This document shows, piece by piece, positions 31,359-40,441 of a stretch of DNA of 64,000 bases (position 1 is its first letter; every line of letters begins with the position of its first letter). The notes beneath the pieces are model-generated. The model saw only the letters and a list, made by a program, of their open reading frames with translations, was not told the DNA's origin and did not search any database. The stretch comes from Adhaeribacter aerolatus (GTDB lineage: Bacteria; Bacteroidota; Bacteroidia; Cytophagales; Hymenobacteraceae), in NCBI RefSeq assembly GCF_007991635.1, contig NZ_BJYS01000019.1, forward strand, positions 62,001 through 126,000, given 5' to 3'. Made by a program: the position numbers and the translations under genes.

Positions 31359-33458
31359 ATGGAGTTAAATAAAGTTTCGGATCAAATCAGAAAGAGTAAG
31401 TATATCAGCCGTGATCTAAGCTGGATTCGGTTTAATTACCGGGTATTGGATCAGGCCAAGAGTACGGAACGGGGATTATTTGATGCCTTAAAATTTTTAG
31501 CCATAACCGCCTCTAACCTGGATGAGTTTTTTATGATCCGGGTGGGCAGCTTGTATAATTATATAGATTACGGTAAAGAAAGAGTAGATTACTCGGGCTT
31601 ACGGGAATTGCCATTCCGGCGTAAACTCCTGGAATTTGCCCACCGCTTGGTAACCGATGTTTACCTGACCTTTGAAGAATGGAAGCTGCAGTTTAATAAA
31701 AGCGGATTTAGTATTTGTAAAATAGATGATTTAACCGAAGGCGAACAGCGGAAAGCCAGTCGGTTTTATTTTAACACTATTTTCCCGATGCTGACGCCCA
31801 TGGTTTACGATAACTACCATGGTTTTCCGTTGCTGATGAACCAGGCCCTTATTTTTGGGGTAATTACCAAAAGTAACGATGATGCCAAACTGCAGAACCG
31901 CTTAACTTTTATTCAGATTCCGCAGAATTTGTCCCGGTTTTTTGAAATTCAGCGGAAAGATAAACTGCTTTTTGTGCCGATAGAAGAAATTATCCGGTGG
32001 CAAATCGAAACGCTCTTCCGGAATGTTGAAATAGTATCTATTGATTTATTCCGGATAACCCGGAACGGCGATTTTACTTTAGAAGAAAGCGACGACATTG
32101 ATGCCGATTTTATTAACGAAATAAAAATAAAGCTCAAAACACGTAAAAAAGGCCGGGTAGTACGGGTTGAAATGGAAAAAAATCCGTCGCCGGTGCTTTT
32201 AAAAGGCTTAAAAGAGCGTTGGAACATTGATAATGCCAATATTTTTATAATTAATAATTTGCTGGATCTGAAAAGTTTGTGGCAAATAATCCGGCACACC
32301 AATTTCCTGGATAAATTAACCCGCCAGCCCAACCCGGTGAACCCCATTGGCTTACCCGATTCAGAGCACAGCGATTTATTTGAGGTACTAAAGCAGAAAG
32401 ATGTATTACTGCATCATCCGTTTAACAGCATTGAGCCCGTGGTACAACTGTTAGAGCGCGCTGCCGAAGACCCGAATGTTCTGGCTATCAAACAAACTAT
32501 TTACCGCCTGGCCGATCAGTCGCGGGTAACCGCTGCCTTGCTCAAAGCCGCTGAAAACGGGAAACACGTTTCGGTTTTGTTTGAAGTAAAAGCCCGATTC
32601 GACGAAGAACGGAATATTAAAGAAGGGGAGAAGTTGGAAAAAGCCGGATGCTTTGTTATTTACGGCATCAGCAAGTATAAAACCCATACCAAAATGCTCA
32701 TGATCATCCGGAAAGAAGGCGAGAAGGTAACCCGGTATGTGCATATTGGCAGCGGTAATTACAATGAGCAAACCAGCCGCTTGTACACCGATATCAGTTT
32801 GTTAACCACCGACGAAACCTACGCCCACGATGTATCGGAGTTTTTTAACGTTATCACCGGCCATTCTTTCCCAAATGATTACCAATACCTGATTACGGCG
32901 CCGAAAGATATGCGTCACCAAATTCTGGAACTCATCCGCACCGAAGCCGAGAATGCCCGTAATGGTTTACCCAGCGGTATTGTAATGAAAATGAATTCGC
33001 TGGAAGACAAAGAAATTATTGACGAATTTTACAAAGCCTCCAAAGACGGGGTGCCCATTAAATTAATTGTGCGGGGCATTTGCTGTTTGCGGCCGCAGCG
33101 CCAGGAACTGAGCGAAAATATTTCGGTTATCTCTATTGTAGGCGAGTTTCTGGAGCACACCCGCTTGTTTTATTTTCATAACAACGGCGAACCCAAAGTA
33201 TACGGCGGCAGCGCCGATATGATGGTGCGCAGTTTCGACCGCCGCATTGAGGCTCTTTTTTTAATTGTAGACCAAAACGTTAAGCGGGAAGCCATGAAAA
33301 TATTACTGTATAATTTAAAAGATAACCAGAATACTTACATCATGCGCGAAGATGGCGCCTACATAAAAAAACGCGAACCCGAAGAAGAAGCCTTTAATAT
33401 TCACCGGGAGTTTTACCACATGCAAATTGCCCCCGACGAAGAAATAAAGTTGTTTTAG
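31359..33458 (+). CDS. ppk1: Polyphosphate kinase 1
   Basis: A 699-residue enzyme that reversibly polymerises the ATP gamma-phosphate into polyphosphate at the membrane. The N-terminal domain has YISRDLSWIRFNYRVLDQA and NLDEFFMIRVG. The first catalytic domain has HHPFNSIEPVV, AIKQTIYRLADQSRV, and the phospho-accepting histidine in YKTHTKMLMI. The second has HNNGEPKVYGGSADMM and RRIEALF. Length is typical. It is followed by its own terminator and is probably monocistronic. Confidence 0.96.
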   Translation: MELNKVSDQIRKSKYISRDLSWIRFNYRVLDQAKSTERGLFDALKFLAITASNLDEFFMIRVGSLYNYIDYGKERVDYSGLRELPFRRKLLEFAHRLVTDVYLTFEEWKLQFNKSGFSICKIDDLTEGEQRKASRFYFNTIFPMLTPMVYDNYHGFPLLMNQALIFGVITKSNDDAKLQNRLTFIQIPQNLSRFFEIQRKDKLLFVPIEEIIRWQIETLFRNVEIVSIDLFRITRNGDFTLEESDDIDADFINEIKIKLKTRKKGRVVRVEMEKNPSPVLLKGLKERWNIDNANIFIINNLLDLKSLWQIIRHTNFLDKLTRQPNPVNPIGLPDSEHSDLFEVLKQKDVLLHHPFNSIEPVVQLLERAAEDPNVLAIKQTIYRLADQSRVTAALLKAAENGKHVSVLFEVKARFDEERNIKEGEKLEKAGCFVIYGISKYKTHTKMLMIIRKEGEKVTRYVHIGSGNYNEQTSRLYTDISLLTTDETYAHDVSEFFNVITGHSFPNDYQYLITAPKDMRHQILELIRTEAENARNGLPSGIVMKMNSLEDKEIIDEFYKASKDGVPIKLIVRGICCLRPQRQELSENISVISIVGEFLEHTRLFYFHNNGEPKVYGGSADMMVRSFDRRIEALFLIVDQNVKREAMKILLYNLKDNQNTYIMREDGAYIKKREPEEEAFNIHREFYHMQIAPDEEIKLF

Positions 33459-33555
33459 TTAAAAGAACAAAAAACGTTACACACCAAATGAGGGTATTTT
33501 GATAACAATATGCAAGCCAGTTAGCGGTTTTTGATTTAGAGCAGAATGGTCTTTT

Positions 33556-33590
33556 AAAATCCGTATGGCACTTTGGTGCCGGATTTTATT
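33556..33590 (+). terminator. Terminator after ppk1
   Basis: AAAATCC pairs with GGATTTT, with an inner GGCAC/GTGCC stem; T-rich sequence follows. A perfect -7 element TATCTTTG (33601-33608) lies directly after it and probably starts the CLC-HPP transcript. Confidence 0.65.
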
Positions 33591-33665
33591 TTGTGCTTCC
33601 TATCTTTGCGGCCTTTACGAAGTAAAAACATGCCAAAGAGAAGTTAGAACAAGCGGAAAAAAACC

Positions 33666-35552
33666 ATGGAAAATAATATTCCGGATAAAGGAATTCCTAT
33701 AGCTGTTTCCTTAACATCAACTTTAGAAGCTGAAAATATGCGGCCGCAAATAGCGCCGGATAAAAAGAGGCTTTTAATAATGGCGGCTTTAGCGGTAGTA
33801 ATAGCCATTTGCATCAGCTTTATCTCTAAGTTATTAGTCTATTTAATTGACCTGGTAACGCATATTTCTTTTTACGGTAATTTATCGGTCGAGCCGGTAA
33901 GTCCGGCCCATCACCAACTGGGTTTATTCGTAATAGTAGTGCCGGCCATTGGCGGGGTAATTATTGGGTTAATGGCTTTATACGGTTCTAAAGCTATTCG
34001 CGGGCACGGTATTCCCGAGGCCATGGAGCAGGTTTTAACCAACCAGAGCCGAATAAAGCCCTCTATTACCTATTTAAAGCCTATTTCTTCCGCCATTTCT
34101 ATCGGCACCGGTGGCCCTTTTGGTGCTGAAGGGCCCATCATTGCCACGGGTGGCGCCTTAGGTTCTACCCTGGGCCAGCTATTAAATATTACCCATATCG
34201 AGCGCAAAATATTACTGGCTGCCGGCGCTACAGCTGGTATGTCTGCTATTTTCGGCAGTCCGGTGGCGGCTATATTTTTGGCCATAGAACTCCTGCTGTT
34301 CGAGTTTTCACCCCGTTCCATTATTCCGGTTGCGCTGGCTTGTATAACCGGGGCCGCCGGGCACCATTTCTTATTCGAAGGTGGCCCGGTTTTTCCCATC
34401 GATACGCTAATTGGGATACCTTCTAATCCGGCGTTGGTAGGGTATAGTGCTATTGGCATTGTAGTGGGGCTGCTGTCGGTGGTGGTAACCAAACTGGTTT
34501 ACCTGGTGGAAGATGCCTTCGAAAAGCTACCGGTTCATTGGATGTGGTGGCCGGCCATTGGCGGCCTGGGCGTTGGCGTAGTTGGCTATTTCGCGCCGCG
34601 TACGTTAGGCGTCGGTTATGAAAATATTACCGATATTCTATCGGGCAATATTCCGGTGCAGTTAGTTTTATCGCTGGGTTTATTAAAATTTGTTTCCTGG
34701 GTAATTGCGTTGGGCAGCGGCACCTCGGGCGGCACCTTGGCGCCTTTGTTAACGATTGGCGCGGCAGCCGGGGCTTTGCTGGGCAGCATTATTATTTTTC
34801 TTTTTCCGGAAGCGGGGGTTACACTCATCCTGGCTGCTTTGGTGGGCATGTCGGCGATGTTTGCCGGCGCCTCCCGGGCCTTAATTACTTCTATTATTTT
34901 TGCCATCGAAACCACCTCACAATCCAACGCCTTGTTGCCGCTGCTGGCTTCCTGCACCGGTTCTTATTTTGTTTCTTTTTTCCTGATGGAAAATACAATC
35001 ATGACCGAGAAGATTGCCCGCCGGGGCGTAAAAACGCCGCATTCCTACGAGCCGGATATTTTAGAGAAAGTAACGATTGGTCAGGTAATACAGGAAAACC
35101 GGCTGGCCTTAGGTGCCGAAAACCGCATTGGTGAAGTACGGGAATGGCTGGAAAAAGAGCAGGAATACAATAGCAATTTTTTTGTAATCGTAAATCCTGA
35201 CCAAACGTTTAAAGGCATCATCAGTTCCTCTAATTTGTACAGCAGCCATCACCATTCCGAAACTTTAATTGGCTCCCTTATAAAACGCCTGCCGGTTTCA
35301 GTTTCGGCTAATAGCAGCCTGCGGATGGCCGTAGAAATAATGGCCAAAGAAAATGTGGACGTACTACCGGTGGTATCGCGGGAGAATACCATTATGGGGG
35401 TGCTGACTTATAAAGATATTATTGGGGCCTATAAAAAAAGCCTGGACGAGCACGAAAAGCAAGTCGCCAATCTTTCGCTTAAAAATTATAGTCTGAAAAT
35501 TTTACAGCACGGACAAAAACTGATTACTACGGTAAAAAAAGGCTCAAAATAA
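33666..35552 (+). CDS. CLC family chloride channel/transporter with CBS domains
   Basis: A 628-residue membrane protein of the CLC family, which moves Cl- or other anions such as nitrate and fluoride, often in exchange for H+. About ten membrane helices cover residues 35-450. The selectivity motif is GTGGPFGAEGP, with the gating glutamate at E155 and a second signature GSGTSGGTLAP. Two CBS domains follow (~460-600; PVVSRENTIMGVLTYKDI), which usually bind nucleotides and tune gating. The gene precedes the HPP gene by 37 bp, so they are probably cotranscribed. Anion specificity cannot be read here; nitrate or nitrite is conceivable given the neighbourhood. Confidence 0.92.
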   Translation: MENNIPDKGIPIAVSLTSTLEAENMRPQIAPDKKRLLIMAALAVVIAICISFISKLLVYLIDLVTHISFYGNLSVEPVSPAHHQLGLFVIVVPAIGGVIIGLMALYGSKAIRGHGIPEAMEQVLTNQSRIKPSITYLKPISSAISIGTGGPFGAEGPIIATGGALGSTLGQLLNITHIERKILLAAGATAGMSAIFGSPVAAIFLAIELLLFEFSPRSIIPVALACITGAAGHHFLFEGGPVFPIDTLIGIPSNPALVGYSAIGIVVGLLSVVVTKLVYLVEDAFEKLPVHWMWWPAIGGLGVGVVGYFAPRTLGVGYENITDILSGNIPVQLVLSLGLLKFVSWVIALGSGTSGGTLAPLLTIGAAAGALLGSIIIFLFPEAGVTLILAALVGMSAMFAGASRALITSIIFAIETTSQSNALLPLLASCTGSYFVSFFLMENTIMTEKIARRGVKTPHSYEPDILEKVTIGQVIQENRLALGAENRIGEVREWLEKEQEYNSNFFVIVNPDQTFKGIISSSNLYSSHHHSETLIGSLIKRLPVSVSANSSLRMAVEIMAKENVDVLPVVSRENTIMGVLTYKDIIGAYKKSLDEHEKQVANLSLKNYSLKILQHGQKLITTVKKGSK

Positions 35553-35589
35553 GTGGCCTGGTACCGGTTCCGACTGATTATTAGCTTAC

Positions 35590-36174
35590 ATGAACAAAAA
35601 GTTAAAAAAGCACTTGCGGCTGGCCCGTTTTATTTTTTACAAAGAGACCTTAGTCGATTCCAAAGAACATTTATGGACCTTTATCGGATCATTTACCGGC
35701 ATTGGCTTAATTGGGCTGCTGCACAGCGCTTATCTTACGCCGGCCGATAATATTTTTCTGATTGGTTCCTTTGGCGCTTCCTCCGTCCTCATTTACGGCA
35801 TCATTAACAGTCCGCTGGCCCAGCCCCGGAATTTAATAGGCGGGCACCTGATTAGCGCCCTGATAGGCGTGACCGTTCACCAGTTAATTCCGCAGGAAGT
35901 CTGGTTAGCGGCCGCACTTTCGGTTTCGCTCTCGATTGTGCTGATGCAGATAACCAAAACCCTGCATCCGCCCGGTGGCGCCACCGCTCTGATTGCCAAT
36001 ATAGGCTCGGCAAAAATTACAAGTTTAGGCTATCTGTATGTATTAAATCCGGTATTATCCGGAGCCGTTATTTTGTTGTTGGTGGCCCTCGTATTTAATA
36101 ATGTAACACCCCGCCGCAGCTATCCCATTAATAAAAAATGGTACCGCATCTGGAAAAGAAAATACCGGCACTAA
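35590..36174 (+). CDS. HPP family membrane protein
   Basis: A 194-residue protein with four to five membrane helices (e.g. FIGSFTGIGLIGLLHSAYL, VWLAAALSVSLSIVLMQI, AVILLLVALVF). It has the family signature LHPPGGATAL (~residues 126-135). HPP proteins in chloroplasts and cyanobacteria have been linked to nitrite transport; other members are uncharacterised. Here it follows the CLC gene by 37 bp and lies just upstream of the nos operon, which fits a role in nitrogen-oxyanion movement, but this is inference. Start ATG at 35590. Confidence 0.87.
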   Translation: MNKKLKKHLRLARFIFYKETLVDSKEHLWTFIGSFTGIGLIGLLHSAYLTPADNIFLIGSFGASSVLIYGIINSPLAQPRNLIGGHLISALIGVTVHQLIPQEVWLAAALSVSLSIVLMQITKTLHPPGGATALIANIGSAKITSLGYLYVLNPVLSGAVILLLVALVFNNVTPRRSYPINKKWYRIWKRKYRH

Positions 36175-36505
36175 CCAGATGTCTACTTTAAATTATTTCA
36201 AGCCAGTATCATTTTCTTCCTGCGGGTTACCTGTAGGCGGATGAAGTTTTCTCTAACTGATATTTAATATTAATCAGCAGGCCTCTCTATAATTATCAGC
36301 AAGTAGTTTTAGGGATCAGCGTTGCCATTTCCACGCATTCAAATCAGCGCCAGCTATTTTTTAGAAATTTTTTTCAACTATCGTATTCATTGGCTTTTCT
36401 TCTGAAATCATTCTGCAGCGGCAAAACAATAATACAAACCATCCGTGGTAAAGTGCTAGTAACCAAGGTATAATGAGTAGATTATTGCTGCGGCCTACCT
36501 AAACA
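36175..36505. other. Intergenic region upstream of the nos promoter
   Basis: About 330 bp between the HPP stop and the nos promoter boxes. AT-rich; no gene and no strong terminator hairpin seen. Confidence 0.4.
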
Positions 36506-36570
36506 TGATATTAATCATCAATAAAAGAGATTAATATCTTCTATAATTATTCTAATGCCCTTTACATTTG
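36506..36570 (+). promoter_or_regulatory. nos operon promoter with two FNR/CRP-like boxes
   Basis: The distal box TGATATTAATCA (36506-36517) has TGAT/ATCA arms. The proximal box AGATTAATATCT (36528-36539) has AGAT/ATCT arms. Their centres are 22 bp apart. A perfect Bacteroidota -7 element TACATTTG spans 36563-36570. The proximal centre is 29.5 bp and the distal centre 51.5 bp upstream of the -7 start, so the proximal box would lie near -42, the class II activator position. The norB promoter has the same geometry. Confidence 0.7.
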
Positions 36571-36624
36571 TTCTGTAACTAGTGGCCCAAAAAAGGGGTA
36601 AATAGCTACTTAACGCAATAAAAT

Positions 36625-37149
36625 ATGAGAAAGCAAATTTCAAAACATCACAATTTACGCTGGAAAAAACTCCTTAATCCAGCGTTGGGGCTAGCCCTGA
36701 GTTGTTTCTTTTTCGTGAGTTGCTCTTCGGGCAGTAACGAGAAAAACACCCAGAGCGAGCAGGAAAACGCCGCCACCGAAAGTCCGGCTGCCGCAGCAGC
36801 ACCCGCTGCCGATGAAGGTACCGGTATTGGTCCTGTAAAAAACGTAAGTCTGGGCGCTGAAATTGACCAGGCTTTGGCTGACAAGGGAAAAGCGGTTTTC
36901 GAGAGCAAATGTACCGCCTGCCACAAGTTTGGCGAACGCTACGTAGGTCCGGATTTGGCCGGGGTAACCGAACGTCGCAAGCCCGAATGGATTATGAACA
37001 TGGTTCTGAATCCGCAGGAAATGGTACAGCAGGACCCTACCGCCAAAGAATTGCTCGGGGAGTTCATGACCCAAATGCCCAACCAGAACTTAACCGAAGA
37101 CGAAGCACGGTCCGTGCTGGAATATTTCCGGACTCAAACTAAGAAGTAA
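36625..37149 (+). CDS. Monohaem cytochrome c lipoprotein, first gene of the nos operon
   Basis: A 174-residue protein with a lipobox (FFVSC, C33) and a low-complexity Ala/Glu linker (~36-68), suggesting tethering to the outer face of the inner membrane. It has one haem c site, CTACH (C96, C99, H100), and a probable methionine axial ligand M151 (QMPNQN). Cytochromes c at this position in clade II nos clusters are thought to carry electrons to NosZ. It is 22 bp upstream of nosZ, and the -7 element is ~55 bp before its ATG. Confidence 0.9.
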   Translation: MRKQISKHHNLRWKKLLNPALGLALSCFFFVSCSSGSNEKNTQSEQENAATESPAAAAAPAADEGTGIGPVKNVSLGAEIDQALADKGKAVFESKCTACHKFGERYVGPDLAGVTERRKPEWIMNMVLNPQEMVQQDPTAKELLGEFMTQMPNQNLTEDEARSVLEYFRTQTKK

Positions 37150-37171
37150 ACCTAAACCAGTAATAAACATC

Positions 37172-39175
37172 ATGAAAAAACTAACCACATCAGTCTTAAC
37201 CGGTGCCGGTTGCCTGCTCCTGGGAACGCTTGCCCTGACCAATTGTCAGAAATCTGCACTCAGCAACGATTCGGCCATTGGTGCCGACGGCGATGCCGCT
37301 AAAAAAGTTTACGTAGCTCCGGGCAAGCACGACGAATATTACGCTTACCTTTCCGGCGGTTTTAACGGCCAGGTAGACGTATACGGGTTGCCCTCAGGCC
37401 GGTTGCTAAAAGTAATTCCGGTATTTTCGCAAAACCCCGAAAACGGCTACGGCTACAACGAAGAAACCAAGCCTATGCTGCAAACCTCGTTCGGCCAGAT
37501 TCCGTGGGACGATTTGCACCACCCCAAATTATCGCGCACCGACGGTAAGCCCGATGGCCGCTGGTTATTTGTAAACGGCAACAATACCCCCCGGATTGCC
37601 CGCTTAGACTTGACCACCTTCGAAACGGCCGAAATAATTGAGATTCCGAATAGCGCTGGCCAGCACTGCTCGCCGTACCCGACAGATAATACCGAATACG
37701 TAGTGGCCGGTACCCGCTTTGCCGTACCCATTGCCGATAATGGTGGCATTGAGGATGTACCGCTTGATACGTATAAAGACAAATTCCGGGCTTCGCTTTC
37801 TTTTATAAAAGTAGATAAAAACACCGGCCACATGGATATTGACTTCCAGATTCTGGTGCCCGGTTTCGACTTCGACTTAGCTAATGGGGGTAAAGGCCCG
37901 TCTGCTGACTGGATGTTCTTTACTTCTTATAACACCGAGAAAGCCGGTACCCTGAAAGAAATGGGCGCATCGCAGAACGATAAAGACTATTTAGCCGCCA
38001 TTAACTGGAAAAAAGCTGCCGAATATGCCCGGCAGGGCAAAGCCCGCGAAATACCGGCTAATTATTACCACAACATGATGGATGAAAAAACGCATACAGC
38101 GGTTTCTACCCAGAAGAAAACGGTACGGGTATTATTGCCCGAAGATTGCCCCGGCATGATGTACCTGATTCCGGTGCCAAAATCGCCACACGGCGTTGAC
38201 GTAGACCCTACCGGCGAAAATATTGTGGTAAGTGGTAAACTGGCGGCTGTTATTCCGGTGCACTCTTATTCTAAAATGATAAAAGCCATCGAGAATAAAT
38301 CTTATGATAATACCATTAGCGGCATCCCCGTGCTGAAATACGAAAGTGTGCTGGCCGGCGAAGTACAAAAACCAGGTTTAGGACCACTGCACACCGAGTT
38401 CGACAACAAAGGCAATGCGTATACCTCCATGTTCGTGTCTTCAGAAGTGGTAAAATGGAACGTTAAATCACGCGAAGTTTTAGATCGGATTCCGGTATAT
38501 TATTCAATCGGTCACTTAATGATACCGGGCGGCGATACCCAGAACCCCGACGGTAAATATTTACTGGCCATGAATAAAATTACCAAAGACCGTTATCTGC
38601 CTACCGGTCCGGAACTGGCCCAAACTGCCCAGCTAATTGATATCAGCGGCGATAAAATGAAAATGCTGCTCGATTTCCCTACTTTTGGCGAACCGCACTA
38701 CGCCCAGGCCATTAAAGCCGATATGGTAGCGAAAAATTCGAAAAAATTCTACCGCCTCGATGAAAATAAACACCCGCATGCCACTATTAAAGAGGCTGAT
38801 GCCCGGGTGGAACGTAAAGGCAACCAGGTTCACGTGTACATGACCGCCATTCGCAGCCACTTAGCGCCGGATAATATTGAAGGTATCCACCTGGGTGATG
38901 AGGTTTACTTCCACGTAACCAACCTGGAGCAAGACTGGGACGTACCGCACGGCTTTGCCGTAATGGGTAACCAAAACGCCGAACTGCTGGTGATGCCTGG
39001 CCAAACCAGAACCCTGAAATGGGTACCTACCAAAACCGGGGTAACACCGTTCTACTGCACCGACTTCTGCTCGGCCTTACACCAGGAAATGCAGGGTTAT
39101 GCCCGGGTTTCTCCAAAAGGTGCCAACACACCGGTTAAATTCTGGCTGGGCGAGAAAAAGAAACCCGCCATTTAA
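37172..39175 (+). CDS. nosZ: Nitrous oxide reductase, Sec-dependent clade II type
   Basis: A 667-residue copper enzyme reducing N2O to N2 in the periplasm. The N-terminus (MKKLTTSVLTGAG, then LALTNC) is a Sec signal with a lipobox-like cysteine and no twin arginine, typical of clade II (atypical) NosZ. The seven-bladed propeller contains CuZ histidines in DDLHHP, GQHCSP, SPHGVD, GPLHTEF, IGHLMIP and GEPHYAQ. The C-terminal cupredoxin has the CuA ligands CTDFCSALHQEM (C629, C633, H637, M640). All expected ligands are visible, so it should be active. It needs NosDFY and NosL, which follow. Confidence 0.97.
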   Translation: MKKLTTSVLTGAGCLLLGTLALTNCQKSALSNDSAIGADGDAAKKVYVAPGKHDEYYAYLSGGFNGQVDVYGLPSGRLLKVIPVFSQNPENGYGYNEETKPMLQTSFGQIPWDDLHHPKLSRTDGKPDGRWLFVNGNNTPRIARLDLTTFETAEIIEIPNSAGQHCSPYPTDNTEYVVAGTRFAVPIADNGGIEDVPLDTYKDKFRASLSFIKVDKNTGHMDIDFQILVPGFDFDLANGGKGPSADWMFFTSYNTEKAGTLKEMGASQNDKDYLAAINWKKAAEYARQGKAREIPANYYHNMMDEKTHTAVSTQKKTVRVLLPEDCPGMMYLIPVPKSPHGVDVDPTGENIVVSGKLAAVIPVHSYSKMIKAIENKSYDNTISGIPVLKYESVLAGEVQKPGLGPLHTEFDNKGNAYTSMFVSSEVVKWNVKSREVLDRIPVYYSIGHLMIPGGDTQNPDGKYLLAMNKITKDRYLPTGPELAQTAQLIDISGDKMKMLLDFPTFGEPHYAQAIKADMVAKNSKKFYRLDENKHPHATIKEADARVERKGNQVHVYMTAIRSHLAPDNIEGIHLGDEVYFHVTNLEQDWDVPHGFAVMGNQNAELLVMPGQTRTLKWVPTKTGVTPFYCTDFCSALHQEMQGYARVSPKGANTPVKFWLGEKKKPAI

Positions 39176-39195
39176 TAGATAACATTTAAATTCTT

Positions 39196-39228
39196 GTACC
39201 CAGGTTGCTTACAAAGCAGCCTGGGTAC
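39196..39228 (+). other. Strong hairpin between nosZ and nosL
   Basis: GTACCCAGG pairs with CCTGGGTAC, and TTGCTT with AAGCAG, giving about 15 bp of stem with a 3-4 nt loop. There is no T-run; A-rich sequence follows. It lies between genes of one apparent operon, so it may stabilise the nosZ mRNA 3' end or lower downstream expression rather than terminate fully. Confidence 0.6.
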
Positions 39229-39246
39229 TAATAAAAAAACAAGGCC

Positions 39247-40293
39247 ATGAAAAAGACCTCCACCATTTTATTACTGTTAAGCAGTGCTTTTTTAGCGGCT
39301 ATCTTTTTTGTGCCATTGTGGCATATTCGCCTGGAAGCGCCGCAATATCCCGGCGGACTCGACATGTACATCTGGATCCACCAGATTACCGGCACCGACG
39401 AATTTACCTTACAAAATATTAATATTCTGAATCACTACGTAGGCATGGAAGCCATTAAACCCGGCTCTTTTGTGGAATTAAATATTATGCCTTACGTGCT
39501 CATGGGTTTAATATTATTAAGTGTGGGCGTTTTATTCTGGCGTAACCGGAAAGCTTTGGTTGCTTATACTGCTTTATTAATAATTGCCGGTACTGTTGGC
39601 CTGGCAGATTTTTATTACTGGATTCAGGAATTCGGTAATAACCTCAGCCCGCTGGCGCCTATTAAAGTTCCGGGCATGACTTATTCGCCGCCGTTTTTAG
39701 GCATTAAAACTTTGCTAAACATTACGGCTTCTTCATTTCCGGATTTCGGCGGGTACTTTTTTGGCATAGCCGTGCTGTTATTGTTTTTAGCTATTTATTT
39801 TGCCTTTAAAAAAGAGACTAAAAGCGAAACTTTACCACTAACGTCATTCGGTAAGATTAGCGCCGTAACTACCAGCTTGCTATTATTTTCCTGTTCCGTA
39901 GAACCGCAGCCTATTGCCTACGGTAGCGATAGTTGTGATCATTGCCGCATGACCATTTCGGATAATCGGTACGGAGCCGAATTGGTTACCTCAAAAGGTA
40001 AAGCTTTTAAATTTGATTCGGCCGAATGCCTGGCGGCTTATGTGAACGAGCAAAAAAATACAGAAGCCGCCCTGTTGCTGGTAACCGATTATAACCGGCC
40101 CGGAGAATTTGTTAACGCGGCTGAAGCCATCTTTCTGCAGAGCGAGCAGCAACCCAGCCCCATGGGCCTGAACCTGACCGCCTTTGCTGACCAAAATACC
40201 GCTGCCGAAATAGCCCGCGAAAAATCCGGCCAACTGCTGCACTGGGCCGAGGTGCTGCAACTGGCTGCCGGCCAGGCCAAGCAAATGATGTAA
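39247..40293 (+). CDS. nosL: Membrane protein fused to NosL copper chaperone domain
   Basis: A 348-residue two-part protein. Residues 1-190 hold about four to five membrane helices (ILLLLSSAFLAAIFFVPLW, YVLMGLILLSVGVLF, LVAYTALLIIAGTVGLA, FFGIAVLLLFLAIYFAF). Residues ~216-348 are a NosL domain with the copper-binding CDHCRM motif (C230, C233, M235). NosL delivers Cu(I) for the NosZ CuZ site. Just before the NosL part is an internal lipobox-like LLLFSC (C216), so this looks like a joining of a polytopic protein and a lipoprotein NosL that are separate elsewhere. Continuous frame, no stop between them. Confidence 0.88.
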   Translation: MKKTSTILLLLSSAFLAAIFFVPLWHIRLEAPQYPGGLDMYIWIHQITGTDEFTLQNINILNHYVGMEAIKPGSFVELNIMPYVLMGLILLSVGVLFWRNRKALVAYTALLIIAGTVGLADFYYWIQEFGNNLSPLAPIKVPGMTYSPPFLGIKTLLNITASSFPDFGGYFFGIAVLLLFLAIYFAFKKETKSETLPLTSFGKISAVTTSLLLFSCSVEPQPIAYGSDSCDHCRMTISDNRYGAELVTSKGKAFKFDSAECLAAYVNEQKNTEAALLLVTDYNRPGEFVNAAEAIFLQSEQQPSPMGLNLTAFADQNTAAEIAREKSGQLLHWAEVLQLAAGQAKQMM

Positions 40294-40441
40294 AATATTT
40301 AAGAACTAAACAGATAGATTAATACCTAACCAGAAGACCTTTTCAATTTTGAAGGTAAAATAGGGTTAATTTGAATCTAACATATCTAATCTAATCGTGT
40401 TCCATCCAGGATTAACCGGAAGGGCAACATCCAACTAAAAA

